DNA of 64,000 bases from Massilia sp. YIM B02443. GTDB lineage: Bacteria; Pseudomonadota; Gammaproteobacteria; Burkholderiales; Burkholderiaceae_D. A program made the position numbers and the translations under genes. The notes beneath the pieces were generated by a model. The model saw only the letters and a program-made list of their open reading frames with translations. It was not told where the DNA came from and searched no databases. This document shows, piece by piece, positions 17,493 through 25,541 of this stretch. The stretch's first letter is position 1, and the number at the start of each line of letters is the position of its first letter. Location of the stretch: contig NZ_JASNRA010000021.1 of assembly GCF_030411955.1 (NCBI RefSeq), positions 1 to 64,000 of the forward strand. Reading direction: 5' to 3'.

Positions 17493-17616
17493 GGTTGGCG
17501 GCTTCGCCGCCGACGCGGTGATGGTTAGCTGTGGAATCTCTGGCGCGATCTCGGAGCCGGCAGCGATCACCGGACGCCGGCCGCCGCGTCGGCGGCTGAG
17601 CCGCCAACCCTACGTC
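17489..17616. repeat. REP-like paired inverted repeat (BIME/MITE-like)
   Basis: Two arms of about 30 bp (17489-17518 and 17584-17613) are near-perfect inverted copies, differing at about two central bases. Each arm is itself a palindrome-like hairpin (TTGGCGGC..GCCGCC) beginning with GTAGGGTTGG. About 65 bp of unrelated sequence lies between them. This is the architecture of paired REP elements or a small MITE. It separates convergent genes and supplies the stop codon of the aminotransferase. No transposase is nearby. Confidence 0.75.
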
Positions 17617-17631
17617 AGGATATCGGCCGGG

Positions 17632-18255
17632 TCAGGCCGTCAGTCGCTCGAACACTTCGCGCAGCGCCAGCCCGCCGCCGCCGATCAGCACACCGAAATA
17701 GATGATGGTGACGACGTTGCTGACGTGCCCCAGCAGCACGCTGACGCCGTCCTTCTGTAGCAGGCCGATCGCGAGGAACAGGATCGCCACCGCCGGGAAG
17801 GTGTTACTGAACGGGATCAGCCCGAACGGCATCATCAACAGCACCGCGCCCAGGATCAGGGCCAGGCTGTTGAGCGTGCCGACCGCGCCGTCGGCCGCCA
17901 GCCAGCCCATGCGGTTGGGGCGGCTGACAGTCTCGATCTTTTTGAGCCACGACAGCGCCTTGCGCAGCAGCGGGCGCAGCTTGCGGGTGCCGATCACGCG
18001 ATGCTCCAGCTTCGACGGAATCCACAGGTTGCGCCGGAACAGGCGGCTGACGCTGATCAGGAGGATGGCGGCGCCGAACACGGTGCTCACGCCGGGGATC
18101 GACACCGGAATCAGGAACACCAGCGTCAGCAGCGCCGCCAGGATCAACAGGCCGTCGTTGCCGACGCGGTGAATCAGTTCGCTCAAGGTGATGCCGGTGC
18201 GCGGCATCGAGCGAACCAGAGAGCGAAGGCGTTGCGAGATCGGGGCACTGTGCAT
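17632..18255 (-). CDS. exoD: ExoD-family membrane protein
   Basis: A 207-residue integral membrane protein of the ExoD family, first described as needed for exopolysaccharide synthesis and alkaline tolerance in rhizobia. Features: an N-terminal cytoplasmic segment, GNDGLLILAALLTLVFLIPV near 33-52, a central basic region (RRNLWIPSKLEHRV), a repeated hydrophobic block (GTLNSLALILGAVLLMMPFG near 126-145), and an FPAVAILFLAIGLLQKDG stretch typical of the family. The biochemical role is unknown. The gene is last on its strand before the REP-like element. There is no clear Shine-Dalgarno. Confidence 0.85.
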   Translation of the reverse strand: MHSAPISQRLRSLVRSMPRTGITLSELIHRVGNDGLLILAALLTLVFLIPVSIPGVSTVFGAAILLISVSRLFRRNLWIPSKLEHRVIGTRKLRPLLRKALSWLKKIETVSRPNRMGWLAADGAVGTLNSLALILGAVLLMMPFGLIPFSNTFPAVAILFLAIGLLQKDGVSVLLGHVSNVVTIIYFGVLIGGGGLALREVFERLTA

Positions 18256-18312
18256 GGCGTGTGTGTGTCGAGAGGGGTCGGGAGGTCGGGGCGCCGGGAG
18301 GCGCGCCGCATT

Positions 18313-19638
18313 CTACAGGACGGCCGCGCCGGCAGCCGGCACGCTTGCCGCCAGCGCCTCGACCAGCGCGCCGGGCGCCACCGGCTTGACCAGGTAGCGG
18401 TCGAAACCGGCTGCCAGCGCGCGTTCGCGGTCGCTCGGCTGGCCGTAGCCGGACAGCGCCACCGCCAGCGGGCGCCGCTCCTGCGGGCGTTGCAGGCAGG
18501 CGGCGCGCAAGCGCTCCATCAATTCGTAGCCGTCGATGCCGGGCAAGCCGATGTCGCACACGATGGCGTCGAAGCCGCCCGCCAGCGCCAGTGCCAGGCC
18601 GGCATGGCCGTCGAGCGCGATCGCGACCTGGTGTCCTTCGAGTTCGAGCAGCATGCGCAGCACGTCGCAGGCGTCGGCATTGTCTTCCACCACCAGGATA
18701 CGGCGCGCCGCGTACGTCCCGGGCGCCGGCGCGGGCGCGCCGCCGTGGGGGGCGGCAGCGCTGGAGCGCGGCAGGGAAACGGTGAAGGTGCTGCCCTGCC
18801 CCGGTCCGGGACTGGCGGCGGACACGCCGCCGCCGTGCATGCCGACCAGGTTGCGCACCACGTTCAGGCCCACGCCCAGGCCGCCTTCGGAACGGGCCAG
18901 CGAGCGCGGCCCCTGGGTGAACAGATCAAAGGCGCGCAGCATGGTCTCTTCGGCCATGCCGGAGCCGTTGTCGCTCACGCGCACGCTGACGCCGGCGCCG
19001 TCGATGCACTCGACCGCCACGTGCACGCGGCCGCCGTCCTGGGTGTATTTCGAGGCGTTGCTGAGCAGGTTGGTGAAGACCTGGGTCAGGCGCACCGCGT
19101 CGCCATCGACCACCACGTCGGGCGCCGCCTGGGCCACGTCGAGTTGCTGGCCGCGCTCGCGCAGGCGCGGCAGCACGGTTTCCACCGCCTGGTCCAGCAC
19201 CTCGGACAGGCGCAGCGGCTGGATTGCGAGCGTGATCTTGCCGCTCGAAAGCCGGGCGGCGTCGAGCAGGTCGTCGAGCAGGCGCGCCATGTGGCCGACC
19301 TGGCGCCCGATCACGCCGGTGAGCTGCCTGAGCGTGCCGGCGACCGCCGGGTTGCGCTCGAGCAGGCTGGCGGAGACGCTGATCGGCACCAGCGGATTGC
19401 GCAGTTCGTGCGCCAGCATCGCCAGGAATTCGTTCTGGCGGCGATTGGTCTCTTCGGCGTCGTCGCGCGAAGTCTGGGCGTGCACCGCGGCCAGCACCAG
19501 GTGTTCGTTGGCTTCGCGCAGGTGCTCCGCCAGTTCGCGCTGCTCGTCGACTTCGCGCCGCAGGCGCGCGTTCTCGGCTTCGAGCCCGGCAAGGCGGCGC
19601 GCCAGATCGCCATCGTCGTGGGTGGGTACGCTCGCCAT
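18313..19638 (-). CDS. Hybrid histidine kinase with receiver domain, KaiC-cassette member
   Basis: A 441-residue cytosolic hybrid sensor kinase. An N-terminal coiled coil (about residues 10-65, rich in Arg/Glu heptads) replaces a sensor domain. HisKA follows with phospho-acceptor His77 in FLAMLAHELRNP, then HATPase_c (NLLSNASKYT, DNGSGMA, GGLGVGLNVV), then a receiver domain with Asp362 (CDIGLPGIDG) and Lys418 (YLVKP). With no membrane or ligand domain, the input is probably a protein partner. The start at 19638 has AGGGG 10 nt upstream; an ATG nine bases earlier is too close to that site. It is 12 bp downstream of the KaiC-like gene, so both are likely translated from one mRNA. Confidence 0.88.
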   Translation of the reverse strand: MASVPTHDDGDLARRLAGLEAENARLRREVDEQRELAEHLREANEHLVLAAVHAQTSRDDAEETNRRQNEFLAMLAHELRNPLVPISVSASLLERNPAVAGTLRQLTGVIGRQVGHMARLLDDLLDAARLSSGKITLAIQPLRLSEVLDQAVETVLPRLRERGQQLDVAQAAPDVVVDGDAVRLTQVFTNLLSNASKYTQDGGRVHVAVECIDGAGVSVRVSDNGSGMAEETMLRAFDLFTQGPRSLARSEGGLGVGLNVVRNLVGMHGGGVSAASPGPGQGSTFTVSLPRSSAAAPHGGAPAPAPGTYAARRILVVEDNADACDVLRMLLELEGHQVAIALDGHAGLALALAGGFDAIVCDIGLPGIDGYELMERLRAACLQRPQERRPLAVALSGYGQPSDRERALAAGFDRYLVKPVAPGALVEALAASVPAAGAAVL

Positions 19639-19650
19639 GCCGTGCATCCC

Positions 19651-21114
19651 CTATGTGCCGCGCACCAGCGGCAGGCCGTGCACCACGCCCTGGTACTCGG
19701 TGCCGAGCGGCGTGATCTGCAGGCCGTCGTCGTCGATCGTGTACTCGCGCAGATCGTGGCTGTGGCCACTTCCGCGCACCTTGACTACCGAGATGAACTT
19801 GCGCAGCTGGCCACCGCTTTCGCCGAAGCGCATCAGCACGATGGCGTCGGCCAGGTAGGCGATGTCGGCCTGGCTCAGGCGCAGGCGGGTGAAGTCGTCG
19901 TCCACGCCCATCGTCACCATCACCGACACGTTGCGCTTGGCCAGCGCCGACAGCATGCGGAACACCACCTCGCGCAGGTGGGTGCGCCCTTCCGGCGCCA
20001 GGTACAGCGCCATCTCGGACAGCGAATCGATCGTTACCCGGCGCGCGCCGGTGCGGTCGATGGTCTCGTTCAGTTCATCGAGCAGCTCGTCGATGGTGAG
20101 GTCGATCATGCGGCTTTCGACCACGCTGATCTCGCCGGACTGCACCATACGCGCCAGGGCGGCGTTGCGCAGGCGCGAGGACCCCTTCTCGAAGAACACG
20201 GCGACGCCCTTCTCGCCCGCCTTGACGCCGGCCTGCAGGAAGGTGGTGCCGAGGATGGTCTTGCCGGCGCCGCTCGGACCGGTCACCAGCAGCGCATGGC
20301 CTTGCGGCAGGCCGCCGTGCAGCATCGCATCGAGTTCCGGCACGCCGGTCGGGATGCGCCGCATTTCCTGGTCGACGTCGACGCCCGGCAGGCGGTCGTC
20401 GGCCAGCGGCGGCAGCACGCGCGGATAGACCCGGATGCCGTCGTCGGTGATGCGGAAGGTATGCGACCCGGCCAGGTGCGGCTGGCCGCGCATCTTGACC
20501 ACGCGGATCTTGCGGATCACGGTGTTCTGCTCGTGCAGCTGGGCCAGCGAGATCATGCCGTCGGCCACCGTCATGATCGGGTTGGCCTCGACGTCGCTGT
20601 GCAGGTATTCGCCGATCAGGAAGGTGGTGGCCTGCCAGCTGGTCATGCGCGTGCCCAGTTCCTGGATGAAGGACTGGAGGTCGGCCACGCCCTCGTTGCC
20701 GCTGCGCGCGGTCTGGGCCACCGAGCGGAACGAATCGACGAACACCATGCTCGGCGAGAAGTTTTCGACTTCCTTCATGATGCGGGCCAGCACGCCGCTG
20801 AAGTCGCCGGCGCGCAGGTCTTCGGCCAGGTTGACGTAGCGGATGCAGCTGCCGACCTTGTCCATCTCGAAGAAGCCGTACTGCTGCTGGTAGCGCAGCA
20901 TCTTGAGGGGCGGCTCGCCGAGCACGGTGAAGAACAGGGCGCGCCGCTCGTTCGTTGCCAGCGAAAACATGATCTGGTGCGCGAGCGTGGTCTTGCCGGA
21001 TCCGGGCGCGCCCGCGATCAGGTTGAAGGAAAACTCGCTCAGGCCTCCCCCGAGGAGAACATCGAGGCCCGGCACACCGGCACTCAATTTCCCAAGGGTT
21101 ACTTTATCGCTCAT
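19651..21114 (-). CDS. KaiC-like double-RecA-domain ATPase
   Basis: A 487-residue protein with two tandem RecA/KaiC-type ATPase domains. Domain 1 has Walker A GAPGSGKT (35-42) and Walker B-like SMVFVDSF. Domain 2 has Walker A GPSGAGKT (279-286) and RRVTIDSLS. Cyanobacterial KaiC uses paired catalytic glutamates and Ser431/Thr432 phosphorylation. By eye alignment the first pair reads Gly-Glu (FTVLGEPP), the second reads Glu309-Lys310, and the phosphosite pair reads Ala419-Tyr420 (QADIAYLAD). It may thus bind and hydrolyse ATP without the clock phosphorylation cycle. No kaiA or kaiB is in the window. Its ATG overlaps the upstream stop (TAATG), so translation is coupled. Confidence 0.88.
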   Translation of the reverse strand: MSDKVTLGKLSAGVPGLDVLLGGGLSEFSFNLIAGAPGSGKTTLAHQIMFSLATNERRALFFTVLGEPPLKMLRYQQQYGFFEMDKVGSCIRYVNLAEDLRAGDFSGVLARIMKEVENFSPSMVFVDSFRSVAQTARSGNEGVADLQSFIQELGTRMTSWQATTFLIGEYLHSDVEANPIMTVADGMISLAQLHEQNTVIRKIRVVKMRGQPHLAGSHTFRITDDGIRVYPRVLPPLADDRLPGVDVDQEMRRIPTGVPELDAMLHGGLPQGHALLVTGPSGAGKTILGTTFLQAGVKAGEKGVAVFFEKGSSRLRNAALARMVQSGEISVVESRMIDLTIDELLDELNETIDRTGARRVTIDSLSEMALYLAPEGRTHLREVVFRMLSALAKRNVSVMVTMGVDDDFTRLRLSQADIAYLADAIVLMRFGESGGQLRKFISVVKVRGSGHSHDLREYTIDDDGLQITPLGTEYQGVVHGLPLVRGT

Positions 21115-21497
21115 TACTTGCGCTCCTGTTCATTCTTATCGTCCCCGACGCGCGCGGCGGCGTCAAGCAGGCGCCGTGCGAGACCCTGGCCGATCAATGC
21201 GGCCAGCAATTCGTTGAAGGTCTGGAGCAGCGCTGCGTGTGCGGCGAGCGCGTGCTCGGGGGCGACGCTGGCGAGCATCTCGTCCAGCGCGTTGATTTGG
21301 GTGTCGCGGGTCTTGCACGGCGGAGTATCCGCCAGCCATTTGAACTCTGGACCGACAACACGGCAAGCGCGCCCGAAGAGCGCGCAAAAACCGCTGTCGC
21401 CGATGAGGGGACCGAGCTGGTCGGCGAGGCGCCGCCAGGACTGGATGAGATGAGCGTGCCCTTCCGAGCGCCCGGGGCCGCCCTTACTCGTCATCAT
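21114..21497 (-). CDS. Small conserved-looking protein coupled to the KaiC-like gene
   Basis: A 127-residue mostly helical, soluble protein with no family I can name. It contains WRRLADQLGPLIGDSGFCAL near 21-40 and ALFGRACRVVGPEFKWL near 39-55, then a helical C-terminal half rich in Ala/Leu (HALAAHAALLQTFNELLAAL). Its stop codon overlaps the ATG of the KaiC-like ATPase, which implies translational coupling and probably a physical or regulatory partnership. The ATG at 21497 (MMTSKGG) is chosen over an upstream TTG. It is the first gene of the three-gene signalling cassette. Confidence 0.7.
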   Translation of the reverse strand: MMTSKGGPGRSEGHAHLIQSWRRLADQLGPLIGDSGFCALFGRACRVVGPEFKWLADTPPCKTRDTQINALDEMLASVAPEHALAAHAALLQTFNELLAALIGQGLARRLLDAAARVGDDKNEQERK

Positions 21498-21598
21498 CGC
21501 CGGTTCGCAAAACAATTACTGCCGATATCATCATGAATGGTCCATGCACGCCAGGGTGCAGAGTCGTCGTGCGCTTGCCCGCCGAAATATTGACGAAC

Positions 21599-21604
21599 AT
21601 TATA
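21599..21604 (-). promoter_or_regulatory. Candidate -10 box of the KaiC-cassette operon
   Basis: A perfect TATAAT on the - strand lies about 95 bp upstream of the first cassette gene, within an AT-rich stretch of the 272-bp divergent spacer (21498-21769). No good -35 hexamer is at the expected distance, so an activator or another sigma factor may be needed. Nothing else in the spacer is recognisable. Confidence 0.35.
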
Positions 21605-21769
21605 TCTTGACTCTGTACTATCACTCGCCAGAGATTTAACAAAATTTTATGCAGCGCCGGGGTGTCAATACGCCGGCGCAGACTGTATTGTATCCGGTAG
21701 GCATGCGCACCGATCCCCGCTAAGATGCTGTTTGCTGAGCAATAGTGCTCATTTACCAGCAGGGGACCG

Positions 21770-23569
21770 ATGAACAAGAAACCGGGCGCCGTCTTTGCCG
21801 CCACCTTCGCCTTCGCAGCCGCAGCGCTCGCCGTTGCGCCCGATGCGCCTGCCGCCGCCACACCGGCGCCGAACGCCACCGCGACAGCCAATGCCGCCGA
21901 CGCACGCTTCAAGCGCATCCATACCAGGGAGTGGCAGTGGCGCGTCAAGGAACGCCTGGCCCGCGCCGAGGGTGAGCGCGGCATCAGCCCGACCCTGGCG
22001 CGCGCCGACGCCGCGGCGCAGGAAGCGCGCCGCGTCTATTGGGCCGGCATCCTGAAGGAACTCGACGCCATCAAGCCGGCCGAGCTGTCGGCGCCCGAGC
22101 GCATCAACTACGCGGTCTACCGCGCCCAGATCGCCGCCTTGCACGACGCCCAGCTGTACCGCGAGTACGAGCAGCCGGTCAACGCCGACACCGCGTTCTG
22201 GACCGACGTCACCTACGGCGCGCGGCGCCCGTTCAACGGCATCGACGACTACCGCAACTACCTGGTCCAGCTCGACGCCCTGCCGGCCTACTTCGAGCAG
22301 GAAGTCGGCAATATGCGCGCCGGCCTGGCGCGCGGCTTCACTCCGCCGCGCGTCACCCTGGCCGGTCGCGACAGCACGCTGCTGTCGGTGGTGGACGCAA
22401 AATCGCCGCAGGACACCGTGTTCTACGCCCCGTTCAAGCAGATGCCCGCATCGGTCCCGGCGGCCGAGCAGGAAGCGTTGCGCGCGCGCGCCGTGGCCGC
22501 GATCCGCGACAAGGTGCAGCCGGCGCACGCCAGGGTGCTGGCTTTCTTCCGCGACGAATACGTGCCCAAGGCGCGCACCACGCTGGCGGCCGAAGCCATG
22601 CCGGGCGGGAAAGCCTATTACCAGTCGAAGATCGTCGAGTTCACCACGACCAATATGACGGCCGACCAGATCCACGCCATCGGTCTGTCGGAGATGGCCA
22701 AGATCCGCGCCGAGATGCACGAGGTGATGCGCCAGGTCGACTTCAAGGGCGACCTGGCGGCCTTTTTGCAGTTCCTGCGCACCGATCCGCAGTTCTACGC
22801 CAAAACGCCGAAGGAACTCCTGATGGCGGCGGCCTGGACCTCGAAGCGCTTCGACGCCAAGGCCGACCAGTACTTCGGCTATCTGCCGCGCCGGCGCTTC
22901 GCGATCGTGCCGGTGCCCGACGACCAGGCGCCGTTCTGGACCGCGGGACGCGGCGGTCCGGGCACCTACTGGGTCAACACCTATAACCTGCCGGCGCGCG
23001 CGCTCTACAGCCTGCCGGCGCTGACGCTGCACGAATCGGCGCCGGGCCACGCCTTCCAGGGTCCGATCGTGCAGGAACAAAAGGGCGTGCCGCCGTTCCG
23101 CCGCGCCTACATCCCGGCGTATGGCGAAGGCTGGGCGCTGTATGCCGAGCGGCTGGGCGTCGAGATGGGGATCTACGAGTCGCCCTACGAGATTTTCGGC
23201 ATGCTCAGCTACCAGGCCTGGCGCGCTTCAAGGCTGGTGGTTGATACCGGCATCCACGCCAAGGGCTGGACGCGCGAGCAGGCGCAGGCTTACCTGATGG
23301 AGAATACCGCGCTGTCGAAGCACGAGGTGGAGACCGAGGTCGATCGGTATATCTCGTGGCCGGGGCAGGCGCTGTCGTATTACCTGGGGCAGATGGCGAT
23401 CCAGGAAGCGCGGGCGCGGGCCGAGAAAGGACTGGGGCCGAAGTTCGATATCCGCAACTTCCATGACACCGTGCTGCAACTGGGGTCGGTGCCGTTGCCG
23501 GTGCTGCAGCAGCGGATCGATCAGTTCATCGCGGATGGAGGACCGAACCCGTATCCGAAGGAAGGCTGA
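21770..23569 (+). CDS. DUF885-family exported putative metallopeptidase
   Basis: A 599-residue exported protein of the DUF885 family. An N-terminal signal (about residues 1-29) with an Ala/Pro-rich tail leads into a helical domain like that of M2/M32-type gluzincin peptidases. The motif HESAPGH (about 423-429) takes the place of HExxH, and GEGWALYAE lies about 25 residues later and could supply the third ligand. Family members are predicted peptidases with little biochemical proof. Start context GGGGACCG before the ATG is acceptable. It is divergent from the KaiC cassette and convergent with the beta-barrel gene, with a GC-rich hairpin at 23583-23599 between them. Confidence 0.85.
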   Translation: MNKKPGAVFAATFAFAAAALAVAPDAPAAATPAPNATATANAADARFKRIHTREWQWRVKERLARAEGERGISPTLARADAAAQEARRVYWAGILKELDAIKPAELSAPERINYAVYRAQIAALHDAQLYREYEQPVNADTAFWTDVTYGARRPFNGIDDYRNYLVQLDALPAYFEQEVGNMRAGLARGFTPPRVTLAGRDSTLLSVVDAKSPQDTVFYAPFKQMPASVPAAEQEALRARAVAAIRDKVQPAHARVLAFFRDEYVPKARTTLAAEAMPGGKAYYQSKIVEFTTTNMTADQIHAIGLSEMAKIRAEMHEVMRQVDFKGDLAAFLQFLRTDPQFYAKTPKELLMAAAWTSKRFDAKADQYFGYLPRRRFAIVPVPDDQAPFWTAGRGGPGTYWVNTYNLPARALYSLPALTLHESAPGHAFQGPIVQEQKGVPPFRRAYIPAYGEGWALYAERLGVEMGIYESPYEIFGMLSYQAWRASRLVVDTGIHAKGWTREQAQAYLMENTALSKHEVETEVDRYISWPGQALSYYLGQMAIQEARARAEKGLGPKFDIRNFHDTVLQLGSVPLPVLQQRIDQFIADGGPNPYPKEG

Positions 23570-23582
23570 TCCCGCGTTGGAT

Positions 23583-23599
23583 CGGCGGCGTTGCCGCCG
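23583..23599. terminator. GC-rich hairpin between convergent DUF885 and beta-barrel genes
   Basis: A 7-bp stem (CGGCGGC / GCCGCCG) closes on a 3-nt loop in the 38-bp space between two convergent stop codons. There is no T-run. It could act as a shared 3' end for both transcripts, but termination is not demonstrated by sequence. Confidence 0.3.
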
Positions 23600-23607
23600 C
23601 CCCCGCA

Positions 23608-24105
23608 TCAATCGAACAGCTTGAACTTCAGCTGGAACGACACGCCGCCATACAGGCGGTCCTTGTAGTTCGGGATGATGCCGACATTCAGGCCGACCCG
23701 CTTGTACTCGTACGTGAGGGTCGGAATCGCGCCTGGAAACCAGCCGCCGTCGCGCGTCTTCGGATAGCCGTTGAACGCCGCCAGCGCCAGCCCGACGCGC
23801 ACCGGCCCCACCGCTACCGGCTGCCAGATCACGCCCGCGTAGTTCGACCACGCATAGTCGCTGTTATGGAAGCGCCCCGCGGTCGCCGTCATGGTGCCGT
23901 TGAAACGGTACTCCAGCGCCAGGCCCTTGTTGTTGTCGTTCAGGTCCTTGTCGCCGTCGAAGTGGGCCGTATAAAAGCCGGTGTCGATCCACAGCTCGCT
24001 TCTCGGCGCCGGGTCGATCCTGGTGAAGAAGTCAGCAGCCTGCGCCAGCGGCGCGGCAAGGCAGGCCGCGCACAGGGCGGCCAGGGGTACGGTGGCGCGG
24101 CTCAA
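23608..24105 (-). CDS. Outer-membrane beta-barrel protein, PagP/PagL-like
   Basis: A 165-residue exported protein with a signal peptide (about 1-23, ending AQA) and alternating hydrophobic beta-strand pattern ending in phenylalanine-rich LKFKLFD, as in small outer-membrane barrels. Motifs TAGRFHNSDYAWSNYAGV and YKRVGLNVGIIPNYKDRLYG are present. It resembles small lipid A-modifying barrels (PagP, PagL) in size and style, but I cannot confirm catalytic residues. It follows def with a 4-nt overlap (ATGA), so it is co-translated in the galU-def-barrel operon. Confidence 0.6.
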   Translation of the reverse strand: MSRATVPLAALCAACLAAPLAQAADFFTRIDPAPRSELWIDTGFYTAHFDGDKDLNDNNKGLALEYRFNGTMTATAGRFHNSDYAWSNYAGVIWQPVAVGPVRVGLALAAFNGYPKTRDGGWFPGAIPTLTYEYKRVGLNVGIIPNYKDRLYGGVSFQLKFKLFD

Positions 24106-24634
24106 TCGTCGGCTCCAGGGTCAAGGTCGGGGTACATCACTTCGGTGAAGCCGAAGCGGGAAAAGTCGCGGATGCGCATCGGGTACAGGATGCCGAGCAG
24201 GTGGTCCACCTCGTGCTGCACCACGCGCGCATGGAAGCCTTCGGCGTCGACGCGGATCGCCTTGCCGAACTGATCGAAGCCCTCGTAGCGCAGCCGGGTA
24301 TGGCGCGGCACGCTGCCGCGCAGGCCGGGCACCGACAGGCAGCCCTCGACGCCCTCTTCCATCTCTTCGCTCAAGGGCGTCAGCACGGGATTGATCAATA
24401 CCGTTTCCGGCACCGGTGGCGCGTCCGGATAGCGCTGGTTCTTGCCGAAGCCGAAGATCACCACCTGCAGGTCGACGCCGATCTGCGGCGCGGCCAGGCC
24501 GGCGCCATTGGCCGCATGCATGGTCTCGAACAGGTCATTGACCAATGCATGCAGCTCCGGCGTGTCGAACTCCTGCACGGGCTGCGCCACCCGCAGCAGG
24601 CGCGGGTCGCCCATGCGCAGGATCTCATGCACGG

Positions 24635-24638
<4 letters not shown>
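24102..24638 (-). CDS. def: Peptide deformylase
   Basis: A 178-residue metalloenzyme that removes the N-formyl group from nascent proteins. The three diagnostic motifs are intact: NGAGLAAPQIG (residues 44-54), EGCLSVPG with metal ligand Cys100, and QHEVDHL with His142, catalytic Glu143 and His146. Length is usual for bacterial Def. It overlaps galU by 4 nt upstream and the beta-barrel gene by 4 nt downstream. There is no fmt gene beside it, unlike the common def-fmt pair, so this may be a second deformylase copy; the window cannot tell. Confidence 0.93.
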
Positions 24639-25528
<890 letters not shown>

Positions 25529-25541
25529 AGGGTTCTCTTTA

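Noticed and set aside
18001..21453. Long + strand open frame opposite exoD and the KaiC cassette
   Set aside because: Crosses several well-supported - strand genes and spacers and has the composition of a mirror frame.
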